Part shown: positions 1-9,925 of the stretch, piece after piece
Layout: each line of letters starts with the position of its first letter
How positions within the stretch are numbered: position 1 is the stretch's first letter
Assembly (NCBI GenBank): GCA_016713585.1
Contig: JADJOV010000023.1
Coordinates: 495,614-559,613, forward strand
DNA length: 64,000 nt
From: Bdellovibrionales bacterium
GTDB lineage: Bacteria; Bdellovibrionota; Bdellovibrionia; Bdellovibrionales; Bdellovibrionaceae
Reading direction: 5' to 3'
Notes under the pieces: model-generated
What the model was told of the DNA's origin: nothing
Database searches by the model: none
What the model saw: the letters and a program-made list of their open reading frames with translations, nothing else
Position numbers and translations under genes: made by a program

Positions 1-2
1 AA

Positions 3-788
3 ATTCATCTTGATTTGCTCAACGAATGGATGGCTCGGGTCAACCCAAAAAGTGAGTTGATTCTCCAGGAATCTAACCTAGCCTGCGGCCCCCATATGCC
101 CTACAATTCCCAGTCTGCTGAAGAGCTTATTCGACAAGGACAAAACGCTTGTCGATTTCATAATAATTGCTCAGGCAAACATTTTGGTTTTTTGACAACG
201 AGTTTATTTTATGGCGAGACCTTAAAGAACTATCACCTAGAGGCGCATCCCAGTCAGCGGCGCGTGCGCCAGGCTTTATCTGAAGTTATGGGCGTAGACC
301 TCGCTCGGGCTGGCTGGGGGGTTGATGGCTGCGGTATTCCCACCTATGGAATTCCCTTGCAAAACATAGCTCGTGGAATCGGAGCCTTATCCGACGAGAC
401 TCTGCCTTTGCCACGAAGACAGGCCGCGACCCAAATTCGCGAAGCTTGCTTTGAGTTTCCCGAGGTTCTCTCGGGAACCAAGGATTGGGCCACCCAAGTT
501 ATTCGAAAAGGTGATGGGAAAGTTTTGTTAAAAGTGGGGGCCGAGGGTGTCCTTTGTGGCCTATTGCCTCAACTTCAGATTAGCTTTGCGCTCAAGACTG
601 TGGATGGAAATGGGCGGGCCGTTCAGGCCGTGGCCTTTGAAATTTTAAAATCTTATGGCGTTTTCACTGAAAAAACGGCAAAAGAAATCTGGGATTCCTT
701 TGGGGGCCAGATTAAAAACACGCTTCATGAAGTTGTTGGAGAAATTAGTGTTCTTACAAAAAACTATTCGCAAGAAGACGGTCATTGA
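3..788 (+). CDS. L-asparaginase II family protein, 3' part (gene enters from the left edge)
   Basis: The reading frame is open from the first complete codon at base 3, so the N-terminus (about 70 residues in this family) lies outside the window. The visible 261 residues match the asparaginase II family (PF06089), not the classical AnsA/AnsB fold: the segment NNCSGKHFGFL followed by a conserved DGCGIPTY block is its signature. These enzymes are predicted to hydrolyse asparagine to aspartate and ammonia in the cytoplasm; substrate is by family inference. The stop overlaps the start of lpxC by about 40 bases, so the two are probably co-transcribed and translationally coupled. Confidence 0.85.
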   Translation: MHLDLLNEWMARVNPKSELILQESNLACGPHMPYNSQSAEELIRQGQNACRFHNNCSGKHFGFLTTSLFYGETLKNYHLEAHPSQRRVRQALSEVMGVDLARAGWGVDGCGIPTYGIPLQNIARGIGALSDETLPLPRRQAATQIREACFEFPEVLSGTKDWATQVIRKGDGKVLLKVGAEGVLCGLLPQLQISFALKTVDGNGRAVQAVAFEILKSYGVFTEKTAKEIWDSFGGQIKNTLHEVVGEISVLTKNYSQEDGH

Positions 789-1653
789 AGGCAAAGGTCT
801 CCATTCAGGGAATCTCTGCCATCTTGTGTTTCGCCCAGCCCCGGCTAATACGGGGGTTTATTTTATTCGCGCAGATCTTCCAAATCGTCCCTTTCTTAAG
901 GTTTCTACAAAGGCCGTTGAAGCCACAAGTTATCAAACGACAATTGGTGGTCCTGATTTTTCGGTGGCCACGATTGAGCATTGCGTCTCTGCCTTGTCAG
1001 CTCTTCGAATCGACAATTTATTTATTGAGTTGGATGGGCCTGAAATACCGATCTGTGACGGAAGTGCTTTGGCTTTTCTTGAAGCCTTACTTGCGGTCGG
1101 CACAGTCGAACAAGAGCAACCAAGAAAATATTGCTATATTACTGAGCCAATCTATTTGTCAGAAGGGGATAAGCAAGCTTATGTCCTCCCTTACCATGGC
1201 TTAAGAATTACGGTTTCGATTGATTTTGCTCACCCGGCCATTGGGCGCCAGAAGTTAGATCTTGATATTAATGAGCAATCCTTCACCCGTGAAATTGCAG
1301 GGGCCCGAACCTTTGGATTTCTTAAAGATGTTGAAGCGTTACGTTCCAGGGGTCTCGCCCAGGGCGGCAGCCTTGATAATACTATAGTTCTCGATGACAG
1401 GCAGGTCATAAATCCCGGAGGCCTGCGTTGGCCTGATGAGTTTGTGCGCCATAAGGCTCTTGATGCCCTGGGTGATCTTGTCACCTTGGAAATGCCGCTC
1501 ATGGGTCATTTGATCCTTCATAAAGCGGGGCATGACATGATGAACAAACTTGTTCAACAAATAATGACTTCGACCAAGTCCTATCGCCATGTGGAGCTTG
1601 GGGCCGATATTTCCGAAGAAATTCGGCGCTACTCAGGCTGGAGTCTAACTTGA
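748..1653 (+). CDS. lpxC: UDP-3-O-acyl-N-acetylglucosamine deacetylase
   Basis: LpxC removes the acetyl group from UDP-3-O-acyl-GlcNAc, the committed step of lipid A synthesis. The zinc and catalytic motifs are visible: IEHCVSAL near the start, then RHKALDALGD (two metal ligands) and GHLILHKAGHD near the end. I chose the GTG at 748 because GGAG lies six bases upstream (738-741) and this gives 301 residues, close to the 305 of E. coli; an ATG at 727 without a comparable ribosome site would add seven residues. The start sits inside the upstream asparaginase gene. Intact, no odd residues seen. Confidence 0.95.
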   Translation: MFLQKTIRKKTVIEGKGLHSGNLCHLVFRPAPANTGVYFIRADLPNRPFLKVSTKAVEATSYQTTIGGPDFSVATIEHCVSALSALRIDNLFIELDGPEIPICDGSALAFLEALLAVGTVEQEQPRKYCYITEPIYLSEGDKQAYVLPYHGLRITVSIDFAHPAIGRQKLDLDINEQSFTREIAGARTFGFLKDVEALRSRGLAQGGSLDNTIVLDDRQVINPGGLRWPDEFVRHKALDALGDLVTLEMPLMGHLILHKAGHDMMNKLVQQIMTSTKSYRHVELGADISEEIRRYSGWSLT

Positions 1654-1708
1654 CAGATCTTGAGTTTCAACAGAGACTGCGCCATCTAATTTAAGTAGGA
1701 GTGTTTAT

Positions 1709-2815
1709 ATGATTATTGGAGTTCCAAAGGAAATCAAAATTTCAGAAAATCGCGTGGGAATGACCGAGGCCGGAGCCAAACAATTGGTGAAGGAAGGTCA
1801 TACGATCTATGTGGAAAAAGATGCTGGCATTGGTTCTGGAATAACCAATGAGCAATACGAGAGGGCCGGGGCAAAAATTTTTGAAACTAAGAAAGAAATT
1901 TACGCCAAAGCAGATATGATTATGAAGGTGAAAGAGCCTTTGCCAGATGAATATGAAATGCTGAAAGAAAATCAAATTTTATACACCTACTTACACTTGG
2001 CTGCAGAGCCGAAATTAACGAAAGTTTTGTGCGAGAGAAAGGTGAAAGCCGTCGCCTACGAGACAATTCAAAATGATGATGGTTCTTTACCGCTTCTTAT
2101 TCCTATGTCAGAAGTTGCGGGAAGAATGGCCACTCAGATTGGTGCTTTCTACCTACAAAGAGACCACGGAGGTAAAGGTATTCTTCTCGGTGGAGTCACT
2201 GGGGTTCGGCCAGCCAAAGTCACGATTGTTGGTGGCGGAGTTGTGGGAACAAATGCAGCCAAAATGGCAATGGGACTAGGAGCGAATGTCACTGTCTTGG
2301 ACGTCAATACCAAACGATTGGAATACTTAGACGATATTTTTCAAGGGCGATGTATGACTTTGTTTTCAAACACCAAGAACATCGAAGAATCAGTCGTTGA
2401 TAGCGATTTGTTGGTTGGCGGTGTTTTGATCACCGGGCAAAAGGCACCAACTTTGGTTTCCAAAGATATGATCTCATCCATGAGTCGTGGTTCCGTGGTT
2501 GTGGACGTAGCTGTGGATCAAGGGGGATGCATTGAGACCTGTCGTCCGACCTCACACAAAACACCAACCTATGAAGTCGACGGAGTCATTCACTACTGTG
2601 TTCCCAATATGCCAGGAGTTGTTCCACGCACTTCAACTTATGCCCTCACTAATGTCACACTGAAGTATGCATCGATGTTGGCAGCACTGGGTGTTGAAGA
2701 CGCCATCGCCAAGGACAAACATCTGGCTCTTGGCTTGAATGTTTATGGCGGTTATGTCTGCTACGAGCCGGTTGCTCGAGATCTGCACATGGAATACAAG
2801 GCCTACCGAGGTTAG
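1709..2815 (+). CDS. ald: alanine dehydrogenase
   Basis: The product is a 368-residue NAD-dependent alanine dehydrogenase that interconverts L-alanine and pyruvate plus ammonia. It starts MIIGVPKEIK, contains the family's N-terminal lobe (RVGMTEAGAKQLV), and has the Rossmann nucleotide-binding turn VGGGVVGTNAAKMA near residue 175. Length equals the family norm. A ribosome site (AGTAGGAGTG) precedes the ATG. It follows lpxC by 55 bases and is followed by a perfect hairpin, so it probably ends the transcription unit. In amino-acid-degrading bacteria it feeds alanine into central metabolism. Confidence 0.96.
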   Translation: MIIGVPKEIKISENRVGMTEAGAKQLVKEGHTIYVEKDAGIGSGITNEQYERAGAKIFETKKEIYAKADMIMKVKEPLPDEYEMLKENQILYTYLHLAAEPKLTKVLCERKVKAVAYETIQNDDGSLPLLIPMSEVAGRMATQIGAFYLQRDHGGKGILLGGVTGVRPAKVTIVGGGVVGTNAAKMAMGLGANVTVLDVNTKRLEYLDDIFQGRCMTLFSNTKNIEESVVDSDLLVGGVLITGQKAPTLVSKDMISSMSRGSVVVDVAVDQGGCIETCRPTSHKTPTYEVDGVIHYCVPNMPGVVPRTSTYALTNVTLKYASMLAALGVEDAIAKDKHLALGLNVYGGYVCYEPVARDLHMEYKAYRG

Positions 2816-2826
2816 TTTTGATGCAT

Positions 2827-2860
2827 GATTAACTGGCAAGCCATCGGCGGCCAGTTAATC
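2827..2860 (+). terminator. hairpin after ald
   Basis: An 11-bp perfect inverted repeat (GATTAACTGGC / GCCAGTTAATC) with a 12-base loop begins 11 bases after the ald stop. There is no long T run after it, so factor-independent termination is plausible but not certain. Confidence 0.5.
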
Positions 2861-2871
2861 AATCTGGGGAC

Positions 2872-3012
2872 TTATACATTCACGGGGACAGACATTCGAC
2901 AAGAGCTCAACTGCTGTTCAATGAGGGTCGTCTTGCCCGTGCTTCGTGGCCCAAAGAGAAAGTGACTTTTGTGTTCGAGAAGTGTCGCCAAATTTAGCTT
3001 TCGGAGATACAT
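2872..3012 (-). pseudogene. N-terminal stub of an AAA ATPase (DUF4143-type)
   Basis: A 46-codon frame beginning MYLRKLNLATLLEHKSHF continues into a perfect Walker A motif, GPRSTGKT, and then stops. This opening is typical of the AAA_14/DUF4143 ATPases that are common in Bdellovibrionota and many other bacteria and normally run to 380-450 residues. Only the first tenth survives; the downstream side is replaced by the ald hairpin region. It is therefore a truncated gene, not a small functional protein. No neighbouring partner was found. Confidence 0.6.
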
Positions 3013-3063
3013 AAGGGCCCTTTGTTATATTTTGAGAAACAAATACGGCGTAATTTCAATAGG

Positions 3064-3234
3064 TCACAACTCAATACGCAAATCCGCCAGCAGTTCCGAA
3101 CGAGACTTGAATCCTATCTTTGATAAGGCTCTCCTGGTATCGGGAAAATATTTTTTCCCAACATCGCCCGGCGTTAGGAGGATGGTCGAATTGGCCAGCA
3201 AGCTGACTCGATAGTTACCCGTAAGACACAAACA
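3064..3234 (-). pseudogene. unassigned coding remnant
   Basis: Directly upstream of the ATPase stub on the same strand, a frame of about 55 codons ends in LLADLRIEL and contains PGDVGKKYFPDTRRALSKI. The composition is protein-like and charged, but I cannot assign a family, and no start codon or ribosome site is evident. It may be the tail of a displaced gene. Confidence 0.25.
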
Positions 3235-3243
3235 CAATGGTCG

Positions 3244-3606
3244 TCAGGCCGTACTGAATGTGGCCCTATAATCAAAGCCTGGCACCTGAAAACTCAGCAA
3301 GTTTCGACCACATGGTGATTGGGCATCACTGCGATTTTTCTGCATGTATTTCAGAATATTTTTCCAATCTCGTCCCCAGGCAACAATTCGTGTATAAGGA
3401 CGTGCGAGCCAAAACTGAAAATGATTTTCCATTTTATCTTTGCCCGATTGAGTGGCTCGCCCGACTCCTCGATTTCGCTGTCCCACATGGCGCGCAATCA
3501 ATGCTGTGATCGTGCGAATGAACTTTCGATAGAGGAGAGTTTCGTCAATATTTTGGATGACTGCGCAAAAGGCAACCTCCAAAAAACCTCTGACGTTTTT
3601 CAATAA
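3244..3606 (-). pseudogene. REP-associated (Y1/IS200-like) transposase remnant, C-terminal part
   Basis: The minus-strand frame reads ...LYRKFIRTITALIARHV... and then ...FWLARPYTRIVAWGRDWKN followed by ILKYMQKN. This resembles the second half of single-copy REP-associated tyrosine transposases (PF01797), where a helix FIR.ITG.IAR and an RP(Y/F)TR(I/V)V.WGR block close the domain. The N-terminal half with the HUH metal motif is missing or out of frame. A GGGGACAGACATTC tract at 2884, of the kind often found next to such genes, supports the assignment. Family assignment is from memory of the pattern, so moderate confidence. Confidence 0.5.
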
Positions 3607-3693
3607 AAGAAAGCTGTGTTGGCTTGCTCACATTCCCTCATCATGTTCAAGTAGCGATATCATTTTTTAATCGATTCAAGGATTTTTTGCAAC

Positions 3694-4925
3694 ATGAAAA
3701 TACTAAAATTTACCTCTCAACTTTTACCGAATTGGTTGTCTGAGTTGGATCAGGTCCCCGATGGTCGCCTGCAAAGTCGCTGCAAATACAGCATGAAAGA
3801 GACCCTCTTCTCTGGGATAATGATGTTTTTGCTTCGTTATCGCTCGCTGCGCTCCTTCACTCTGGAACATCGTGGCAATGAGCTCTCCTTGGACAATTTC
3901 AGCTGTTTCATCAGTCTATCAGACATTCCTGACGAAGACAGTTTCCGATACATTCTTGAATCAGTGACAACGGACTCAGTGAATTTGATTCTAAAAAAGA
4001 TTCACCAAAGATTGGAGCGGCAGAAAATACTTGATGCCGAGAAGTTTTTTGGCTCACTGGATCTTCTTTCACTTGACGGAACGGGTCAGCTCTCAAGTTG
4101 CAAAGTCAATTGTGAATTTTGTTTGACCAGAAACTCGAGTGATGGTCGGACTCATTTCATGCATGGCCAACTCCTTGCTTCCTTGACAAACCAGAGCGGA
4201 AAATACTCAATGCCTCTGCAATTTGAGCCGATTCAGAAAGACAGCACTCAGACTCAATACTCCAAGAATGACTGTGAACTCAATGCTGCAAAAGACTCTT
4301 GCAAAAACTCCGTACTGAATTTCCAAAACGCAATTTTTGCATTCTAGCCGACAATTTATTGGCTGTTGATCCAATTTTGTCTGTCATCGAAAGTTTCTCG
4401 TGGAAATACATCGTAACTGCCAAGTCAGATCGCAACAAAGAAGTTTTTTTATGTTTGAATACCTCTGGGAAGCAAAAGCAACAATTAGAAAGGCTCGACT
4501 CAAAGGGACATCTGCACCGATACGAATGGACTCAGAATCTTCCTCTCAAACAATATTCTAAAACTGAAAAACAAGTACTAACAAATCTTGTCGTTTACCA
4601 GGAGCTTAGCCTGGAAGGCGAGATTCTTTATCAAAGCTCCTGGGTTACAAATCTTCCTGTCGACAAATGGAATGTCACATTGTTGGCTTCAGCAGCTAGA
4701 GCCCGCTTTGGGATTGAAAACAGAAATTTCAACGAACAAAAAAATCTTGGATTTCATATAGAGCACAATTTCGGACACTCTGGAAATCTTCCCAATGTCT
4801 TTTTGGTCTTGCACAAATCGCACAATTATTTTCCATTCTATTTAAGCATTGGAAATTGGGGGCCATTGACATTAAGAGAGTCGGGAGCTGTCGAAGATAT
4901 TTTGAATAACTCGCGGTCGTTGTAG
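3694..4925 (+). mobile_element. DDE transposase gene of an IS4-like insertion sequence, split by a frameshift
   Basis: Two overlapping frames make one transposase of about 410 residues: 3694-4347 and, in the -1 frame, about 4290-4925. The joint reading runs ELNAAK then RLLQKLRTEFPKRN and on into CILADNLL. Catalytic acids are recognisable: D in LSLDGTGQL, D in CILADNLL and E in RFGIENRNFNEQKN. The switch point is GCAAAAGA at 4288-4295, a run of four A before G. Programmed -1 frameshifting is possible, but given similar breaks elsewhere in the window a lost base is the simpler reading. Terminal repeats could not be located with confidence. Confidence 0.65.
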
Positions 4926-5356
4926 CTGAACTGGATCTTGGAGCTACGATGAAGTATGAAATGCCAAATTATCTGAAATTTGATTTTGATTCGACTTGAA
5001 AAAAAATGGGGCTGACAATTCACAAACTCCGCCCCATCCAGACCCCAATCCCCAAAAAACCTTTGGCATCCCCCAAAGATCAAAGTCCAAAAACCAGACC
5101 CTGAGAAATTGATGATTTCTCAGGACGATACATTTTCCTTTAGAAAAGAGAAAGCAATAAAGTCTCATTTTTATGCAAATGCCCATGAACTAGGCAGAAT
5201 GGGTAGTGAAATCAGGAGTCTCATTCGGAATCGCTGGGAATCCGCAATAGTATTTCTGAAAATCACCAAAATTCCGAAAGATATAGGCCGATCCAAAGCT
5301 ATGCCGGTATCAGCTGCAGAACCTTCAAGTCTAGCTGAGGCGATTGGTACAAGCCC
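4926..5356. other. non-coding stretch with a 10-bp palindrome
   Basis: No convincing gene lies here. At 5100-5124 a perfect inverted repeat (CCTGAGAAAT / ATTTCTCAGG, 5-base loop) stands about 175 bases after the transposase stop and could be the right end or a terminator of the insertion sequence. A matching copy at the left side was not seen. Confidence 0.4.
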
Positions 5357-5773
5357 TCATTGTTGCACAAATTTGACATCAATTATTCTCGTGCCGTTAT
5401 CGACGGGAATATAGCGAAGGACAAAGCTGCCATCCGAAAGAGGCTGGAATTCGACCATTGCTTCGCTTTCGTAAATATCTGCATCCTCTGAGTATTCATA
5501 AATCCAAGTTGTCCCCCTATAAGGGCAGTACCCGCGATCACTTCGAGGGTCACCTGCAACAAAGGTCGTGACGATGGTTGCCTTGGCTCCTTGTTTGCTG
5601 ATTTCCAAATGAACATCGCAAAGCTTGTCACCCAAAGCTTTGTAGTTTGAACCTGAAGAGAGCTTCGAGAGGTTCGGCGAGACCGGCTGAGCATTTGAAT
5701 TCGCAGCCAAGACTTGATTGGTGAGCATTAAACTGGCGAACATTAAACAGAGAAGAAGAATAAACCTTTCCAT
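5357..5773 (-). CDS. secreted protein of unknown function
   Basis: The 138-residue product starts with a clear signal peptide (MERFILLLCLMFASLMLTNQ, cleavage expected after VLA-A at about residue 24). The mature part of about 114 residues has two cysteines and a beta-rich look, ending NGTRIIDVKFVQQ; I do not recognise a family. AAAGGAGT precedes the ATG at ideal spacing, so expression is likely. It stands alone between mobile-element debris and the protease operon. Probably periplasmic. Confidence 0.75.
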   Translation of the reverse strand: MERFILLLCLMFASLMLTNQVLAANSNAQPVSPNLSKLSSGSNYKALGDKLCDVHLEISKQGAKATIVTTFVAGDPRSDRGYCPYRGTTWIYEYSEDADIYESEAMVEFQPLSDGSFVLRYIPVDNGTRIIDVKFVQQ

Positions 5774-5927
5774 ACTGACTCCTTTTAGATATTTGTTTTG
5801 CGAACAAAAGGAGAATATCGGAGTTTGGAAAAAAACTAAAGTTAGGCGAGAGAAGTTGTGAGGCCGAGGATGGCTAAAAGATTGACAGCGTAATCCGGCC
5901 TGACCAACCTTCGTTTGACTTCACTCT

Positions 5928-6928
5928 TCAGTTATTGATGACAACACCCTTGCCGACCGGACCTGAAAGATCGAAGCTGGAGACATTTTCAGCGATTCGA
6001 ACAAAGAAACCATCAAATAAGGCCCATCGCAAGTCAGATTCAGACGGAGCAGAGCGGTTTGTATGCAATGCCAAGTCCATCAAGTTTTCTATCTGTTGAG
6101 GACCAGCCAACGACGTCGATGGACCTATCTCTTTCCCTGATGCGGTGAGAATTCCAGAGATGATATAGATGGGCGATTCGAGGCCTCCCCCCCTCTGGGA
6201 GTCACGGCCGGCGAACCGCTATAACCACGAGGAATTCGAAATTCTGATTCCAGCTTTTCAGCCCGAAGGTCCCTAGTGATCCCACGCTTTCCTTCTCCAA
6301 ATCTAAGCCGCGTCCTGGGCACGGGAAGCCAAGGGGCCTGGAGAAGCTGCGCGCCTCCAGCACGCCCACTGAGAACAGAGTTTTCAACACCGTCAATTGC
6401 AAAGCACGGGAATTCTTCCTTTGAAGAGGCTGGTGAAAGAACGGATTCCATGCCTGCTTCGGACCTGAGCGCTGCGCCATGAATTCGATTGAAACCTGTA
6501 TAAAGAACACCTGGATTTCCCAATCTTGGAGGCAGGTAATAAGCCATCGTCGGGGGTGGGCTTGCCTCCTGCCAGTTGAGTTCAATTAGAACCAAATCCG
6601 CTCTATCAAAACGAAAGATTTGTTTAACTACCCATAGGTTTCCATTCAAGGTTTGTATTTTAAGATTTTTGCCCAGGGCCACATGCCCTACACTCAAAAT
6701 AAAATAGCGCCTTTCAGCCTGTTGGACACTGGGATCCAATGCGACCACCGTTCCGACCCCACTGATTTCAACGTGTTTTTTGGAGGAAATATCATAGAGA
6801 ACCGAACTGACTTTGACCAGCTTATCAGGAAAGTTGTAGAGATCGTCAGGAACCCGCGGTTCAACGTTGGCGAAAAGTTTGAGAGAAGCAACTGAAAGAA
6901 AAACAAATAGGAGTTGTTTCACTCTCAT
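5928..6928 (-). pseudogene. exported trypsin-like serine protease, frameshifted in a run of seven G
   Basis: Read through one repaired frameshift, the product is about 333 residues with a signal peptide (MRVKQLLFVFLSVASLKLFA) and a chymotrypsin-fold triad: H in LSVGHVA, D in RADLVLIEL and S in GYSGSPAV. Right after the catalytic serine the frame breaks at the C7 run 6187-6193 (G7 on the coding strand). With eight G the reading continues GLESPIYIISGILTASGKEI and then the 60-residue tail ending VGKGVVINN; as given it stops at 6125 and lacks the last strands. The ATG overlaps the stop of the TPR protein upstream (ATGA), so they form an operon. A mononucleotide tract exactly here would also suit phase variation. 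Confidence 0.75.
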
Positions 6929-8087
6929 CCCAACTTTCTTGGTAAAGGCGACGGTTCTCTCAGGATATACTCTTCGCCAGATATATGAATCTGTGCAGCC
7001 GTCCTTGAGCGCACCCGATAGAGCAAGTTTTTGAAACGATTTTCTTTGCTCGTGAAATCAATAAGCTCACCATACAGCAAATTCATAAGTTGATGCTTGT
7101 TGTGGGGCCTTTGGCTCAGAAGATGAATCAGTCGCATTTCTAATTTTCCTAAAACTCTTGTTTTTTTAGTTTCAGTCTCTCGCTCTTGCCAAGTTGGCAG
7201 AGGCGAACCATGGGGCAACGTTTTTAAATTAAAATCGTACATTTGCGCTAAACTTTGGCAGCTAGACTGAACATCCGGATGCGAAATTGAGAGAGCAAAC
7301 AGGACATCCTTGCCAATTTCATTTTGACGCTTCAGCTGGATGAGCAGGTGGGCTCTTTGCACCAGGCAAAGACCGTGCTCCCGACTTCCAAAATGAGATT
7401 TTTCAAGAAGCTCGATAGCCGAAGAAACATATTCGAGCGCCAGTTCATAGCCATCTAGCAGTTGAAACTCTCGTGATATATTCAACAAGCATGTCGCCGC
7501 AGTGAGTGATTCATTGATCAACTTTGCCTTCTCATAAAGGTACAAATACTCGGTAAAGAGCCTTGCCTTAGGATGACTACAGGAAAAGGCAGCGATTGCG
7601 CTCATTTGCGCCCGCAGAGCTTTCTGTTGAACACCCGCCTTTTCAAAATAGGCGGCGCTCTCCCGAAAGCTGACTTCGGCCATTTGAAATTCGCCCTTCA
7701 TCTGAAAATAATATGCCGAGACAAAGAGACTTTCTCCGCGAAATTTGGGATCTTCGGTCAGAGAGAAAATTTGATCCTCATTTCAGAAATTTTCTGCACA
7801 CTCCCAGGCAGAGGCTCAAGAATTTGCATGCGAATGTGTGAAATCAGTATTAGAAACTCAGGAGATTGAGACTGGTAAAACTCTATCCAGTTTTCAATAC
7901 CTTTACGATCCTCACGGTAATAAGAAATCAAAACTCGTGCATAGAACAACAGCTGGATTTCCCGGTCTTTAGCATGAGCGAGAAACTGGTTTTCCAATTC
8001 GAGAAGCTGTACCAAATTACCCTGAATGATTGATTTCCAAAGTTCCATCTCCGTTTCAAGTGCAATTAGCACTCCAGAAATCCGCAC
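6925..8087 (-). pseudogene. TPR-like protein with C-terminal winged-helix domain, frameshifted
   Basis: Two frames, 7758-8087 and 6925 to about 7760, join into one protein of about 388 residues. The first two thirds are helical repeats of TPR type (for example ESAAYFEKAGVQQKALRAQM). The last 70 residues, KLEMRLIHLLSQRPHNKHQL to EEYILRE, look like the OmpR-type winged helix that ends many SARP/BTAD or TPR regulators. The break lies near 7753-7765 (CTCTCTGACC) and needs one added base. Its stop overlaps the protease start by four bases, so it may regulate, or act with, that protease. Exact function is unknown. Confidence 0.6.
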
Positions 8088-8158
8088 AAGAGAACCTGGG
8101 CAGGACTGTCATCCCCCCTTTTTGTCTGTCAAAATCATGGACAGGTTGACTGAGCCTG

Positions 8159-9855
8159 TCACTGACCAGTCTTCAAATCCACCACCATATTGAAAACCAA
8201 GTTGCTGGGGCTAGAGTCCTTGGCATCTTGGCAGAAATAACCGACGCGCTCAAACTGATATCGAGCGCTAAGGTCTTCTACTTTTAAGCTCTTTCTATTT
8301 TCGCGTTCTTAAGAACTACAAGTGAGTCTTTATTTAGATTTGATTTAAAGTCTTGCCCCTCCGGCACCACCTCTGGATCTCGCACTCCGAAAAGGCGACC
8401 ATAGAGGCGAACCTCTGCATTTATACACTCGGAGGCCGAAACCCAATGAATAATTCCCTTCACCTTATGTCCATCTGCAGGGGCTTTTCCACCGAGTGTC
8501 ACAGGATCATAAACACAGTGTAACTCTCGCACTGCTCCTGAAGGGTCTTTGATCACTTCTTGACACCGAATAACGTAGGCATTCCTCAGGCGAACTTCAC
8601 CACCGGGCTTCAAACGAAAGAAATTAGGGTCCATGTTTTCAGAGAAATCACTCTCGTCGATGTAAAGTTCTTTTGTAAAATAAATCTGACGTTTGCCTAG
8701 TTCAGGCTTTTTTGGATGCACAGCTGGAGTGAGTTCTTCTTTGGTCCCCTCTGCCAAATTCGTAATGATGACCTTGATAGGACGAATCACTGCCATCGAT
8801 CGCTCGGCGCACTCGTCCAAATCTTCACGAATACAGTCCTCAAAGACCTCAAAGTCAATCAAGCTTTGAGCCTTGGCCACTCCAATACGCCTGGTAAAAT
8901 TGCGTATAGCCTCGGGACGAACTCCGCGCCGCCTAATTCCAGAAAGTGTCGGCATTCGAGGATCATCCCATCCTGAAACCAATTTTTCTTTCACCATCTG
9001 AAGAAGCTTTCGCTTACTCAAAACCAAATACGTCATGTTGAGTCTAGCAAACTCATATTGCCTGGGTCTTGATGGGGTCGGCAAATTTTCAATACACCAA
9101 TCATAGAAAGGTCGATGATCCTGGAACTCTAAAGTGCAAATAGAATGAGTGATTCCTTCAATGGCATCTGACAAGGGGTGTGCATAATCGTACATTGGAT
9201 AAATTTTCCACTAACTCCCGACCTTTGGGTGAGAAGTGTATTTAATCCGATAGAACAAAGGATCCCGCATATTCATATTTGGGGACTTCATATCTATTTT
9301 TGCACGAACCGTGTGTTGACCCTCCTGAAACTCCCCGACTCTCATTCGTCGAAAAAGATCAAGATTCTCTTCAACGGATCTTTCACGAAAGGGACTATCC
9401 TGCCCAGGACGGTTGAAGTCCCCTCGATATTCCTTCACTTGCGCTTCGGTCAAACTGCAAACATAGGCTTTGTTATTCTTAATCAAGTACACAGCCCATT
9501 CATACAACTGTTCAAAATAGTCAGAGGCAAAATAAAGATGCCGACCCCAATCATATCCAAGCCATTTTATATCATTCTGAATTGACTGAATATACTCAAC
9601 CTCTTCAGTTTCTGGATTCGTATCATCAAAACGTAGATGGCACCGACCTTGAAATTCCGCAGCTAGGTCAAAATTAAGACAGATAGACTTCGCGTGCCCA
9701 ATATGCAAATAACCATTTGGCTCGGGGGGAAAGCGAGTTACAACCTGCCCTTGATTTTTTCCCGCAGCCACATCACTTTCGATAATAGTTTTTAAGAAAT
9801 TTTGCCCAGTTGGCGCCTCTGTTTTTTTTGTATGAGATTCTTTTGAATGAGACAT
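8159..9855 (-). pseudogene. glnS: glutaminyl-tRNA synthetase with an in-frame TAG and a frameshift
   Basis: GlnRS attaches glutamine to tRNA-Gln. All class I landmarks are present: the HIGH motif in NGYLHIGHAKS, the VLSKRKL version of KMSKS, and the anticodon-binding barrels. Two lesions interrupt it. At 9211-9213 a TAG stands where relatives have lysine before WKIYPMYDYAH; both sides are in the same frame, so it is a single A-to-T change from AAG. At about 8286 one base is missing (GCTTAAAAG for GCTTTAAAAG); restored, the protein continues KVEDLSARYQFERVGYF to a stop at 8159, giving about 565 residues against 554 in E. coli. As given, no full-length enzyme can be made without suppression. 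Either sequencing error or real loss with glutamine charged by GatCAB. Confidence 0.85.
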
Positions 9856-9925
9856 AGTCCTTCTTCCTGTTTTTAACTCAGATAAACTTCATAATCGATT
9901 TAGATACCTTGCCCTTTAGACTCAA

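Noticed and set aside
1230..1590. Minus-strand frames inside lpxC
   Set aside because: lpxC is certain on the plus strand and these frames show no family or ribosome site.
5109..5414. Plus-strand frame of 101 codons
   Set aside because: No ribosome site, starts inside a palindrome and overlaps the end of the secreted-protein gene on the other strand.
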